From Anaerorhabdus sp036641015 (GTDB lineage: Bacteria > Bacillota_I > Bacilli_A > Erysipelotrichales > Erysipelotrichaceae): a DNA stretch of 13,120 nt. Both the position numbers and the translations under genes were made by a program. Positions 6,314 to 13,120 of the stretch are shown in pieces (position 1 is the first letter of the stretch; every line of letters begins with the position of its first letter). Below the pieces are notes generated by a model. It worked only from the letters and a program-made list of their open reading frames with translations, was not told the DNA's origin and did no database searches. The DNA is taken from the NCBI RefSeq assembly GCF_036641015.1, contig NZ_JAVWFO010000052.1, positions 1 to 13,120 on the forward strand, in the 5' to 3' direction.

Positions 6314-7606
6314 TTATTTTAAATTAATTGAGATATTTGTTGGATTGATATCAGATTTTGCTAGCATGGATTTAATATATGATTTAGTATCATCATCTTG
6401 TTCAATTAGCCAAGCATAGAATTCTGATTGCATAAATTCATCACGTATTTCATTGATAGTACCTGCAAAATAGTAACAATTTAGTGTTCCTTTTGCATCT
6501 TTAAGAGCTGCAATTTGTTCAGGTGTATAGTTTTTATCAGTGAACTTAGATGAACTTCTCGATGTTGATGATGCCTTAAAATAATCATAAGAATAGTTTT
6601 CAAAATTTAATAAATTTACATCATTAGAATTTTCTGTAGCCCATAATTCTACATCGATATCTTTAGTTTGATAGTTGAAACTATCGAATGGTGTATATGT
6701 GATATCACCATATTGATTGGTATATACAAGTAGTGAACTCGAACAAATATCAGTGATAAGTCCGTTACCTAATTCTTTTTGTGCAATTGTTTGTGCATGG
6801 ATATGACCGCTTAGGTTAATACGTATATTTTGTTCGTCAAAGATTCGTTGTATTTTTAAAGTATTAAGACAAGTGTAGGATGAATCAAAGAATTCATTGT
6901 GTTTAATAATGTTGTGATGAGTTGAACTAATTAGTTCAACACCTTTTTCTTTTGCAATTTTACCTATTTCTTCAATCCAATCAAATGTTTCAGTTCTTAA
7001 TGCTCCTGTGTGTTCTGCACCTAGTGAGGTGTTTTCTTGATAGCGTGAGGTATCTAACATGAGTATCCATGCATTATCACGTAATTCATATACATAACTT
7101 AGTGAGTGGGGATCTTTATATAATGCATTTTTATATCCACAGTTTTGATATATTGATGAAAACTCTTCAGGAGAGACCGTTAAAACAAATTCCGATGGAC
7201 TGCCATAGGTACGTGATGAAGGGTTTAATATATCATGATTACCTGGTATTACCAGTGGTTGAATCCCTTCTTTGATTAAACGTTCTAGTTGTAGAGCTAA
7301 CCATTGATGCGATTGCTTTTCTCCTTCAAGAGTTAAATCACCTGTTAAAATTACAAATTCTGGTTTTTCTTTAATCATTTGGTCAATAAAAATCTCAGTA
7401 ATTTCTGGTGAGTAGTTAAGTAAACGACCATCTCCATTATTAAGTGAAATATCATCATATAATTCTTTATTTTCAATTAATGTTGGATCAATAACATGCA
7501 AATCAGTTGCGACTGCCATGTGTATTGATTCTGGTAAGTTTTTATTTTCTTTGTTTGAACATCCCATTAGGGAAAGTATACATAGTAATAATAATATTTT
7601 TTTCAT
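6314..7606 (-). CDS. Calcineurin-like metallophosphoesterase lipoprotein
   Basis: A 430-residue predicted surface lipoprotein with a metallophosphoesterase domain. The signal peptide ends in lipobox L-M-G-C, with the lipidated Cys at 16. The two-metal motifs appear in order: D35-x-H37 (TDLH), G89-D90 (TGDLT), GNHD (122-125), the metal-binding His at 230/231 (STHHN) and GHIH (267-270). This set is typical of the Icc/CpdA-like branch of cyclic-nucleotide phosphodiesterase-type enzymes, but the substrate cannot be read from sequence and the outer location argues against a cytosolic cyclic nucleotide. The C-terminal 130 residues lie outside the catalytic core and are charged and polar. No convincing ribosome binding site precedes the ATG. 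A TATAAT lies only 6 bases upstream, so the message may be leaderless. Confidence 0.9.
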   Translation of the reverse strand: MKKILLLLCILSLMGCSNKENKNLPESIHMAVATDLHVIDPTLIENKELYDDISLNNGDGRLLNYSPEITEIFIDQMIKEKPEFVILTGDLTLEGEKQSHQWLALQLERLIKEGIQPLVIPGNHDILNPSSRTYGSPSEFVLTVSPEEFSSIYQNCGYKNALYKDPHSLSYVYELRDNAWILMLDTSRYQENTSLGAEHTGALRTETFDWIEEIGKIAKEKGVELISSTHHNIIKHNEFFDSSYTCLNTLKIQRIFDEQNIRINLSGHIHAQTIAQKELGNGLITDICSSSLLVYTNQYGDITYTPFDSFNYQTKDIDVELWATENSNDVNLLNFENYSYDYFKASSTSRSSSKFTDKNYTPEQIAALKDAKGTLNCYYFAGTINEIRDEFMQSEFYAWLIEQDDDTKSYIKSMLAKSDINPTNISINLK

Positions 7607-7612
7607 ATTCTA

Positions 7613-7618
7613 ATTATA
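7613..7618 (-). promoter_or_regulatory. Possible -10 element almost touching the phosphoesterase start codon
   Basis: The minus strand reads TATAAT, ending 6 bases before the ATG. With normal spacing transcription would begin at or next to the start codon. The -35 region matches consensus poorly. Confidence 0.35.
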
Positions 7619-7626
7619 GAAGTAAG

Positions 7627-7664
7627 TAAAATAAAAATCTACTAAAGATTAGCTTTAGTAGATT
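7627..7664 (-). terminator. Terminator after the large membrane protein gene
   Basis: A perfect 12-base stem (7636-7647 with 7653-7664; core TCTACTAAAG/CTTTAGTAGA) surrounds a 5-base loop. On the minus strand a T-rich run follows. It lies 7 bases after the stop of the upstream gene and insulates the phosphoesterase gene. Confidence 0.9.
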
Positions 7665-7671
7665 AATTTAG

Positions 7672-9258
7672 TTATTCTATTGAATTAATTGATACAACTA
7701 CACCATTTGATTGTTGGAATGAAATTTTAGATCCAACTTTGATGAAAGGTAAACGATCATCAACAGTAATTACGGCTTTATAAATTACATCATCATCTTG
7801 AATAGTAATATAGAATGTAGTGTTCCCATCAATAACAACACTTTGGACATCGGTTACGGTACCGATAATTGCATCACCTGTTATTAGCTCGGTGTTGTTA
7901 GATGAACCCATAATTTGAAGGTATGCTTTTGCAGCAGCAACTAATCCTTGAGAACTATCTGTTACTTTTACTCTTTGATAATCTTGAACATCAACAAATG
8001 CATAAGCTTTTACAAGTCCTGCACTATCTTTCAATGAAGATAAATAAGTTGGCCGATTATCTAAGTTTATTAATAGTGGGAAAGTTGAGATATATCCTTT
8101 TTCTTGTACAGCACCTTCAGCGGAAGCCATAGCACTGAATTCCTCTGCGCCAGGAACAGCATAGAATTTAGTTTCTTTTGTTCTTAGATTAATAAGTACA
8201 AATCCAATATTTGATTGATCAGCAGTTGCTGAGGTAATACCTGTATAAACAAAGATATCTGTTTCATCTGCTAAGTAAGTATATCCTTGCGTTGATATAC
8301 GTACATTCTTTTGCCCAATAAAGCTATTTAACCAACCATCTTGGTAAGAACCCCAAGAGTTGATTTGGTCGACAACAAGGTTTGCTGGATAAACGTGGTC
8401 TACCCACTTAGGTACATCAACTACATCGTGGTATTCAGATGAACCGTCGATTGGGTTAGTAAGGATTACTCCTTTAACATCAGGTAACATTTCAATCCAT
8501 TTAACCTTTAAGACTGGCGTTACAAAGTATGGATTTCCTTGATCATCAATTTCAAATACTGATGTTGATAAAATTTCAGTTGGATATTGGAAACGAATGT
8601 GACGTTGTAGATTATCATTTAGGTAACCACTAGAAACATATTTCATTCCATCTTCTAGCTTAATTAAACTAGCTTCACCGGTAGTACTATCTACCATAAT
8701 ATAGCCAGGAATACCTTCTGAACGGTTATTAATCCATTTAAAGAATCCGTTATATTCAAGTGGCGTTACACGTACTAAGCGACCATTATAACTAATTTGA
8801 GTATATTGATCAGAAACACTGAATTGTGAAATTAATTCAGGTAATTGTCCCATTACACGGTCACCAACTTTTTCAGTACTTAACTTGTCAAGTAATGGTA
8901 AGTTGCTTAAATCAACAGGTTTAATATCTTCTGCAAAGTTACCATCGGTAACTTCAATTCTATTTGCATAAGTTTTACTAATAAATATAGGTGAGTGTAA
9001 TACTCCGCCAAGCACTGCAATTACAATGATGGCACCAACTGCAACAGTTAGGTAAAAAGAATTACGAATAGTTGTAAGTGGTTGAGAGAAATTAACTCCT
9101 ACTGTATAAACTAGATAAGTAACAAATAATATTGCTCCGAAAATAATAAGTGATGAATACGATTGGATAGATAATGCAGGTAGTAAAACATAGAAACAAC
9201 CAAACGAGATAATAAGAAATACTAAGATAGCTAATAATAAATTTTTGTTCTTTTTCAT
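7672..9258 (-). CDS. Membrane protein with large extracytoplasmic domain, function unknown
   Basis: A 528-residue protein with three predicted membrane helices near the N-terminus (about 7-27, 36-53 and 68-88) and a hydrophilic domain of some 430 residues that should face outward. The sequence has the flavour of a family common in Bacillota, usually labelled only as hypothetical or CvpA-like. Recognisable stretches are SQFSVSDQYTQISYNGR, WINNRSEGIPGYIMVDS, PKWVDHVYPANLVV and GITSATADQSNIGFVLINL. The pattern of repeated 'residue updates from stored value' strands (YIMVDSTTGEA, VLINLRTKETKF) recalls PepSY-like folds, but I cannot assign a domain firmly. The last 70 residues (GTVTDVQSVVIDGNTTFY onward) look like a small beta barrel. 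It follows the VanZ gene with no gap (TAAATG) and has AGAGGT as ribosome binding site, so the two are translated from one message. Confidence 0.85.
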   Translation of the reverse strand: MKKNKNLLLAILVFLIISFGCFYVLLPALSIQSYSSLIIFGAILFVTYLVYTVGVNFSQPLTTIRNSFYLTVAVGAIIVIAVLGGVLHSPIFISKTYANRIEVTDGNFAEDIKPVDLSNLPLLDKLSTEKVGDRVMGQLPELISQFSVSDQYTQISYNGRLVRVTPLEYNGFFKWINNRSEGIPGYIMVDSTTGEASLIKLEDGMKYVSSGYLNDNLQRHIRFQYPTEILSTSVFEIDDQGNPYFVTPVLKVKWIEMLPDVKGVILTNPIDGSSEYHDVVDVPKWVDHVYPANLVVDQINSWGSYQDGWLNSFIGQKNVRISTQGYTYLADETDIFVYTGITSATADQSNIGFVLINLRTKETKFYAVPGAEEFSAMASAEGAVQEKGYISTFPLLINLDNRPTYLSSLKDSAGLVKAYAFVDVQDYQRVKVTDSSQGLVAAAKAYLQIMGSSNNTELITGDAIIGTVTDVQSVVIDGNTTFYITIQDDDVIYKAVITVDDRLPFIKVGSKISFQQSNGVVVSINSIE

Positions 9259-9723
9259 TTAGACCTCTTTCTTTTGTTTATGAAACTTATATTTATTTAC
9301 TAATTTAAGTAATAATAGAAACACTAAGCATCCAAATACAATGCCGGATGAGTCTATTAATACATCAGTAAATTCACATGATCTTCCGGGGGTAAACCAT
9401 TGAATTGATTCATCAATACAGGGAACGATAAAGAAAAATCCAAAGTTCACTATTTTTGATTTTACAAATGGTTTATTTAAACATGCATATGCAATCACAA
9501 ATCCTAGAAAACTATATTCTGAAAAATGGGCTAGTTTCCTAATGAAGTGATGTAATGTTTCGTATTCAGTTTGAATGTGTAGATTACTTAATTGTTGGTA
9601 GACAAATGTTGTTACTGTACTGCTAAGTTCTTTAGATGAAATAGCAGGAGTAAATGAATTCATGAATATGAATAGAATAATTAAAGCGACTAAAACCCAA
9701 CAATAACGTTTTATGAATTTCAT
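9259..9723 (-). CDS. VanZ-like family membrane protein
   Basis: A 154-residue integral membrane protein with about four helices (roughly 7-27, 70-83, 91-103, 124-142). The VanZ-like signature is clear: RKLAHFSEYSFLG (62-74), DESIQWFTPGR (104-114) and DVLIDSSG (120-127). VanZ raises low-level teicoplanin resistance in enterococcal Tn1546, but most chromosomal relatives have no proven role and a resistance function should not be assumed. There is no van gene set nearby. The ribosome binding site is a perfect AGGAGG. It is the first gene of the minus-strand group and is directly coupled to the following membrane protein gene. Confidence 0.92.
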   Translation of the reverse strand: MKFIKRYCWVLVALIILFIFMNSFTPAISSKELSSTVTTFVYQQLSNLHIQTEYETLHHFIRKLAHFSEYSFLGFVIAYACLNKPFVKSKIVNFGFFFIVPCIDESIQWFTPGRSCEFTDVLIDSSGIVFGCLVFLLLLKLVNKYKFHKQKKEV

Positions 9724-9744
9724 TTTAACCTCCTATAGTAATGT

Positions 9745-9753
9745 ATCATAACA
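9745..9753 (-). promoter_or_regulatory. Extended -10 promoter for the vanZ-like gene
   Basis: The minus strand reads TGTTATGAT (TG at 9753-9752, -10 TATGAT at 9750-9745), 21 bases before the ATG. No good -35 is seen; the TG extension can compensate. It mirrors the plus-strand promoter at 9774-9782. Confidence 0.6.
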
Positions 9754-9773
9754 TATTTATGATTAAAAGTTTA

Positions 9774-9782
9774 TGTTATAAT
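9774..9782 (+). promoter_or_regulatory. Extended -10 promoter for the YitT-family gene
   Basis: TGTTATAAT gives a consensus -10 (9777-9782) with a TG extension, 24 bases before the ATG. The -35 region is weak. It is the divergent partner of the minus-strand promoter at 9745-9753. Confidence 0.72.
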
Positions 9783-9806
9783 AAATCAGTAAGTTTGAGG
9801 TGGATA

Positions 9807-10655
9807 ATGAAGTTTAATATAAGAAATGCGATTTTGATATTATTAGGAAATTTTTTATTAGCATTAGCAGTGGGTTTTTTCATACTGCCGTATAATATTT
9901 TATCTGGGGGTGTTGCTGGAATCGCCGTTGCACTAAGAGTATTTGTCGATATCCCAACAGATGTGATGGTTAATGGATTAGTTATTGGATTATTCTTTAT
10001 TGGTTGGATATTATTGGGTAAGGATTTTGCGGTGAAAACTGTTGTAAGTTCATTTATTTATCCTATTTTCTTAACTTTTATAACAAACTATTTAACACCG
10101 CCATTGTCTTTAGATCCCTTACTTTCTTCATTTTATGGGGGAATTATTGCAGGGATAGGAATAGGAATGGTTATTAGAACAGGATCCAGCACAGGGGGAA
10201 TGGATATTCCGCCATTAGTAGTTCATAAGTATACGAATATGTCGATAGCTACATTAATTTTAATTACAGATGGATTAACAGTAATGCTTGGCTTCTTTGC
10301 TTATGATTTGGAATCAGTATTAATAGGAATTATATCAGTATTTACAACTAGCTATGCAATTGGAAAAGTACTATCAATAGGTGGTCAAGATTCTAAATCG
10401 GTTCAAATTATTTCTGTTGAACACGATAAAATATCAAACATGATTCATGAGAAATTGAGTCGAGGAACTACTATAACAACAGCACGTGGTGGGTATACAA
10501 ATGATGAGAAACAAATGATATTAGTAGTTGTTTCAAATAATCAATATCCACAACTAATTGATTTGATTAATGACGCTGATCCAAAGGCATTTGTGATTAC
10601 AACAGATGCTACAGATGTTCATGGTGAGGGGTTCAGTATAGGATATCGTGTTTAA
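9807..10655 (+). CDS. YitT-family membrane protein (DUF161 plus DUF2179), YvjA-like
   Basis: A 282-residue protein. Start ATG 9807 is preferred because AGG at 9798-9800 is well spaced and the promoter -10 lies at 9777-9782, downstream of the in-frame ATG at 9741. The N-terminal part holds five to six hydrophobic segments with the family's NILSGGVAGIAV (about 31-42) and TGSSTGGMDIPPL. The last 80 residues form the DUF2179 domain, with SRGTTITTARGGYTNDEKQMI and TDATDVHGEGF. Family function is unsettled; some members are described as transport-related. B. subtilis yvjA, from the same family, sits just upstream of ftsE as here, which marks this as part of the ancestral secA-prfB-yvjA-ftsEX neighbourhood. 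Confidence 0.92.
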   Translation: MKFNIRNAILILLGNFLLALAVGFFILPYNILSGGVAGIAVALRVFVDIPTDVMVNGLVIGLFFIGWILLGKDFAVKTVVSSFIYPIFLTFITNYLTPPLSLDPLLSSFYGGIIAGIGIGMVIRTGSSTGGMDIPPLVVHKYTNMSIATLILITDGLTVMLGFFAYDLESVLIGIISVFTTSYAIGKVLSIGGQDSKSVQIISVEHDKISNMIHEKLSRGTTITTARGGYTNDEKQMILVVVSNNQYPQLIDLINDADPKAFVITTDATDVHGEGFSIGYRV

Positions 10656-10663
10656 ATTGATTG

Positions 10664-10672
10664 TGTTATAAT
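10664..10672 (+). promoter_or_regulatory. Extended -10 promoter upstream of ftsE
   Basis: TGTTATAAT repeats exactly the extended -10 of the preceding gene, 22 bases before the ftsE ATG. The -35 region lies in the end of the YitT-family gene and is weak. ftsE could also be read through from upstream, since no terminator separates them. Confidence 0.65.
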
Positions 10673-10694
10673 ATGTTAGTTAGGAGATAACAGA

Positions 10695-11387
10695 ATGATT
10701 ACTTTAACAGGTGTAAGCAAAACTTATAAAAACGGTGTAAATGCCTTATATGATGTAAACCTTACAATCAAACAGGGTGAGTTCGTTTATATCATTGGTC
10801 CAACTGGATCTGGTAAATCGACTTTAATAAAACTTCTTGATGGAGAGGAAGTACCAACTAAGGGAAATGTTGATGTAGTTGGAATTAATGTTGGAAAATT
10901 AAAACATTCTAAAGTTCCTTTGTATAGAAGAAACATAGGGGTTGTTTTCCAAGACTTCCGTTTATTAGAAGCTAAAACAGTATTTGAAAATATTTCATAT
11001 GCATTAGAAGTAATTAATATGAAAAGAGATATTATTCGCCATCGTGTGCGCCAAGTTATGAACTTGGTTGGACTTGATGATAAAGGTAGTTCTTTCCCAA
11101 ATGAACTATCCGGGGGACAACAACAACGGGTAGCTATTGCAAGAGCAATTGCCAATAAACCCAAGGTATTAATTGCAGATGAACCTACTGGGAACTTAGA
11201 CCCAGTTAAATCGGATGAGATTATGGTCCTTCTTGAAAAGATTAATCGTGAAGAGGGAACAACAATCTTAATGGTTACTCATGATATTACATTAGTTAAT
11301 AAACATCGTAAAAGAACGATAGTATTAGAAAATGGTCATGTAGCAGCTGACTTATCTGAAGGAGGCTATATTAAACATGTTCAGTAG
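10695..11387 (+). CDS. ftsE: Cell-division ABC transporter ATP-binding protein FtsE
   Basis: FtsE is the cytosolic ATPase of the FtsEX complex, which drives activation of a cell-wall hydrolase at the septum rather than transport. The 230-residue protein has all ABC motifs: Walker A GPTGSGKS (35-42), Q-loop Gln86 in VFQDFRLL, signature LSGGQQQR (138-145), Walker B VLIADEP with catalytic Glu163, D-loop GNLD and the switch His196. The start ATG 10695 has AGGAG at 10682-10686. ftsX begins 11 bases before its stop, implying coupled translation. Confidence 0.97.
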   Translation: MITLTGVSKTYKNGVNALYDVNLTIKQGEFVYIIGPTGSGKSTLIKLLDGEEVPTKGNVDVVGINVGKLKHSKVPLYRRNIGVVFQDFRLLEAKTVFENISYALEVINMKRDIIRHRVRQVMNLVGLDDKGSSFPNELSGGQQQRVAIARAIANKPKVLIADEPTGNLDPVKSDEIMVLLEKINREEGTTILMVTHDITLVNKHRKRTIVLENGHVAADLSEGGYIKHVQ

Positions 11388-12282
11388 ATTTTGTAGACAT
11401 ATTAAAGAAGGCTTCTTTGGTGTAGGACGACATGCAGCTATGTCAATTTCATCGGCATCAGCAGTAACGATTACTTTAATTATTATTTCAATTTTTGCGA
11501 TATTCACAGTCAATGTTAATAACATGACTACAAAAATTGAGGGTGAAGTTCAAATATCAGTAATGATAGATTACAATTATGAATCAGCAGAAAACATTGA
11601 TCGTATTGGTTTGGCGATAAAAGCAATACCTGGTATTGATACAGTAACATTTTCAAGTAAAGATGAAGAGTTTCAATATTATATAGATAGTTTTACGGAT
11701 GAACACGAAAAAGAAATATTTGAATCTTATCGTGAGGATAATCCAATGCATAATGCATACTATGTAAAGGTGTCTGATGGTAATAATCTTGAAGCAGTTA
11801 CGAGCCAAATAGCTCAAATTGAAGGTGTATTTGATACTAACTATGGTGGAAACAGTTCTGTAATGTTAGTGGATGCACTAAATTCGGTAAGAGCGGGAGG
11901 TCTTGTAATTGTAATAGCGTTGAGTTTACTTGCTATTTTCTTAATTCAAAATACCATTAAAGTTACAATCTTAGCACGTGCTAATGAAATTGCAATTATG
12001 CGTAGTGTTGGTGCTAAAAATGGATTTATCCGAGCTCCATTTGTTGTTGAAGGAATGATTATTGGTGCTTTAGGTGCAATTATTCCAATATTTGTAACAA
12101 TCTTTGGATACATTTATCTTTATTCAAAGTTAAATGGTGTTCTAATATCAAGTATGTTCGTGTTAATTTCGCCACATCCATTTGTTTTGGAAGTATCATT
12201 ATTACTTTTAGGAGTAGGAATGCTAGTAGGATTAATTGGTAGTTTCTTATCAGTTACAAAGTATTTGAGGTGGAAAAGATAA
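11377..12282 (+). CDS. ftsX: Cell-division protein FtsX
   Basis: The 301-residue membrane partner of FtsE. The topology is the expected four helices (about 26-47, 173-193, 222-249, 271-293). The large extracellular loop between helices 1 and 2 (about 50-170) is the region that contacts the hydrolase or its coiled-coil activator. The permease-like segment RANEIAIMRSVGAKNGFIRAPF (about 201-222) is the conserved coupling region that meets FtsE. The ribosome binding site AAGGAGG (11359-11365) lies inside ftsE, and the start overlaps the ftsE end. The stop overlaps the next gene's start (TAATG). Confidence 0.97.
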   Translation: MFSRFCRHIKEGFFGVGRHAAMSISSASAVTITLIIISIFAIFTVNVNNMTTKIEGEVQISVMIDYNYESAENIDRIGLAIKAIPGIDTVTFSSKDEEFQYYIDSFTDEHEKEIFESYREDNPMHNAYYVKVSDGNNLEAVTSQIAQIEGVFDTNYGGNSSVMLVDALNSVRAGGLVIVIALSLLAIFLIQNTIKVTILARANEIAIMRSVGAKNGFIRAPFVVEGMIIGALGAIIPIFVTIFGYIYLYSKLNGVLISSMFVLISPHPFVLEVSLLLLGVGMLVGLIGSFLSVTKYLRWKR

Positions 12283-13120
12283 TGAAAAAATTAATAAAAT
12301 TAATGTTGAGTTGTTTGATGATTCTTGGTGTTGTTGTTCCTGTAATCGCTGAAGATTATAGTAATAAAGAAGAATGGAATACAAAATGTGCTCGAACTGA
12401 TTTAACTGAAGAAGAGAAAACGGCTTGCGCTGGCTATGTTCAGTATATAAGCGATCAAAGTAGTTCACTTGCCCAAGAATTGGCAGCAATAGAAGCTGAA
12501 AGAGCTGAGATTGCTAAGAATATTCAAAAGTATGGTGAAGAAATCAAAGGATACAATGCGAAGATTGCGACACTACAAGCTGAAATAACAACGCTAAATG
12601 GTCAAATCTCTATTAAAGAAGAAGAAATAAAAACAAAAGAAATAGAAATTGCTGATAATGAAGCAAAAGTAGAAGCTCTTAAACAAAAGATGAAAGATCG
12701 CATGGTTGCAAGCCAATCATCAATGCGTTTAAATCAATATATTGATATCATCATGGGAGCTAAAGATTTCAATGATTTGATTCGTCGTACTAATGGAATC
12801 GGTGATATTGCAAGTTATGATGAAAAAACTAAAAATGAATTAAAAGAATTAATAGATTTATTGAATACAGCAAAAGCTGAACTTGAAACAGTTAAAGCAG
12901 AATTAGTAACACAAAAAGAAGAAGTTCAAGTAAAACAAAATGAAATCATAGTAATGAAACATAGAGCAGAAGTTGCGATACAGGAATCACAAAAACAAGA
13001 AGCAGAGTTGGAAGCAAAAGGAAATCGTATTGCAGGTAATATTGATCAAATTAAAAAAGATTTAGCTGCAATGAGTGAAACAATTGATACAATTCCAAGT
13101 TCTTCTGGTTTCTTAAGACC
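12282..13120 (+). CDS. Secreted coiled-coil EnvC/PcsB-like protein, 3'-truncated by window edge
   Basis: The frame opens at ATG 12282 and stays open to the window end, giving 279 residues. A signal peptide covers 1-23 with a V-I-A cleavage site, followed by EDYSNKEEWN. The mature protein is almost entirely heptad-rich coiled coil (about 50-140 and 185-265), interrupted by the segment SSMRLNQYIDIIMGAKDFNDLIRR (about 147-170), a hallmark of EnvC/PcsB-type partners of FtsX. It begins inside the ftsX stop codon with GAGGTGG upstream. The visible end, SSSGFLRP, resembles the linker before a C-terminal peptidase domain (M23 or CHAP), which would lie beyond the window; which one is unknown. Cys36 and Cys49 near the mature N-terminus could form a disulfide. 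The whole line ftsE-ftsX-activator is translationally linked. Confidence 0.92.
   Translation, partial: MKKLIKLMLSCLMILGVVVPVIAEDYSNKEEWNTKCARTDLTEEEKTACAGYVQYISDQSSSLAQELAAIEAERAEIAKNIQKYGEEIKGYNAKIATLQAEITTLNGQISIKEEEIKTKEIEIADNEAKVEALKQKMKDRMVASQSSMRLNQYIDIIMGAKDFNDLIRRTNGIGDIASYDEKTKNELKELIDLLNTAKAELETVKAELVTQKEEVQVKQNEIIVMKHRAEVAIQESQKQEAELEAKGNRIAGNIDQIKKDLAAMSETIDTIPSSSGFLR

Noticed and set aside
8883..8893. ACTTGTCAAGT palindrome as a third BilQ site
   Set aside because: The spacer is 1 base instead of 3, the AC/GT arm ends differ from the operator pattern, and it lies inside the coding region of a minus-strand gene.
9259..9723. VanZ-like gene as a glycopeptide resistance determinant
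   Set aside because: No vanA/B-type ligase, vanH, vanX or vanRS genes are nearby, and chromosomal VanZ-like proteins are common without resistance.
9741..9806. Longer start for the YitT-family protein
   Set aside because: It lies upstream of the promoter -10 at 9777-9782, lacks a ribosome binding site, and the added 22 residues are not hydrophobic-anchor-like.
12250..12489. Minus-strand frame at the ftsX/EnvC-like junction
   Set aside because: It opposes the well-supported secreted coiled-coil gene, which has a signal peptide and stays open to the window end.
1..13120. CRISPR arrays, tRNA/rRNA genes, insertion sequences or prophage elements
   Set aside because: No regularly spaced repeats, RNA gene signatures, transposase or integrase motifs or terminal inverted repeats were seen on reading both strands.

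Overview
The window comes from an AT-rich, low-GC Gram-positive bacterium (Bacillota). The evidence is the secA-prfB ... yitT/yvjA-type-ftsE-ftsX order, AGGAGG-type ribosome binding sites, lipoprotein signal peptides, a stand-alone GT51 transglycosylase and a VanZ-like protein. UGA is a normal stop codon. A gut member of the Erysipelotrichia or a related class is my best guess; it is inferred from gene style and the bil operon, not proven.

Layout. (1) 1-2808, plus strand: the 3' part of secA, coupled by a TAATG overlap to prfB (release factor 2). prfB carries the classic autoregulatory +1 frameshift site CTT TGA C at codon 25. A hairpin terminator follows. (2) 2857-5609, plus strand: a compact four-gene operon of a MarR regulator, a stand-alone Old Yellow Enzyme-type flavin/4Fe-4S reductase, a flavodoxin-like protein and a lipoprotein. 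The first three match bilQ-bilR-bilS, the bilirubin reductase operon of gut bacteria. The reductase has the HGDR signature instead of the usual HxxH and ends right after its Cx2Cx3Cx11C cluster motif. The promoter is a strong TTGACA-16-TATAAT with two palindromic operator-like sites over its -35 and -10 elements. (3) 5610-9723, minus strand: four envelope genes with two internal terminators: a VanZ-like membrane protein, a three-helix membrane protein with a large outer domain, a metallophosphoesterase lipoprotein and a monofunctional GT51 transglycosylase. They converge on the bil operon at a bidirectional terminator. (4) 9807-13120, plus strand: a YitT/YvjA-type membrane protein, then ftsE, ftsX and the 5' part of a secreted coiled-coil EnvC/PcsB-like protein, which runs off the window.

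How it works together. secA and prfB are housekeeping genes. FtsE and FtsX form the ABC-type complex that activates a periseptal hydrolase partner, and the next gene encodes exactly such a coiled-coil partner. In Bacillus subtilis prfB lies close to yvjA-ftsE-ftsX, so regions 2 and 3 look like accessory material placed inside a conserved block. The main discovery is the bil operon. BilR is predicted to reduce bilirubin to urobilinogen, with BilS as a plausible electron donor through the exposed 4Fe-4S cluster and BilQ as autoregulator. The lipoprotein in the same transcript, and the tandem operators, are the parts least covered by what I know of this system.
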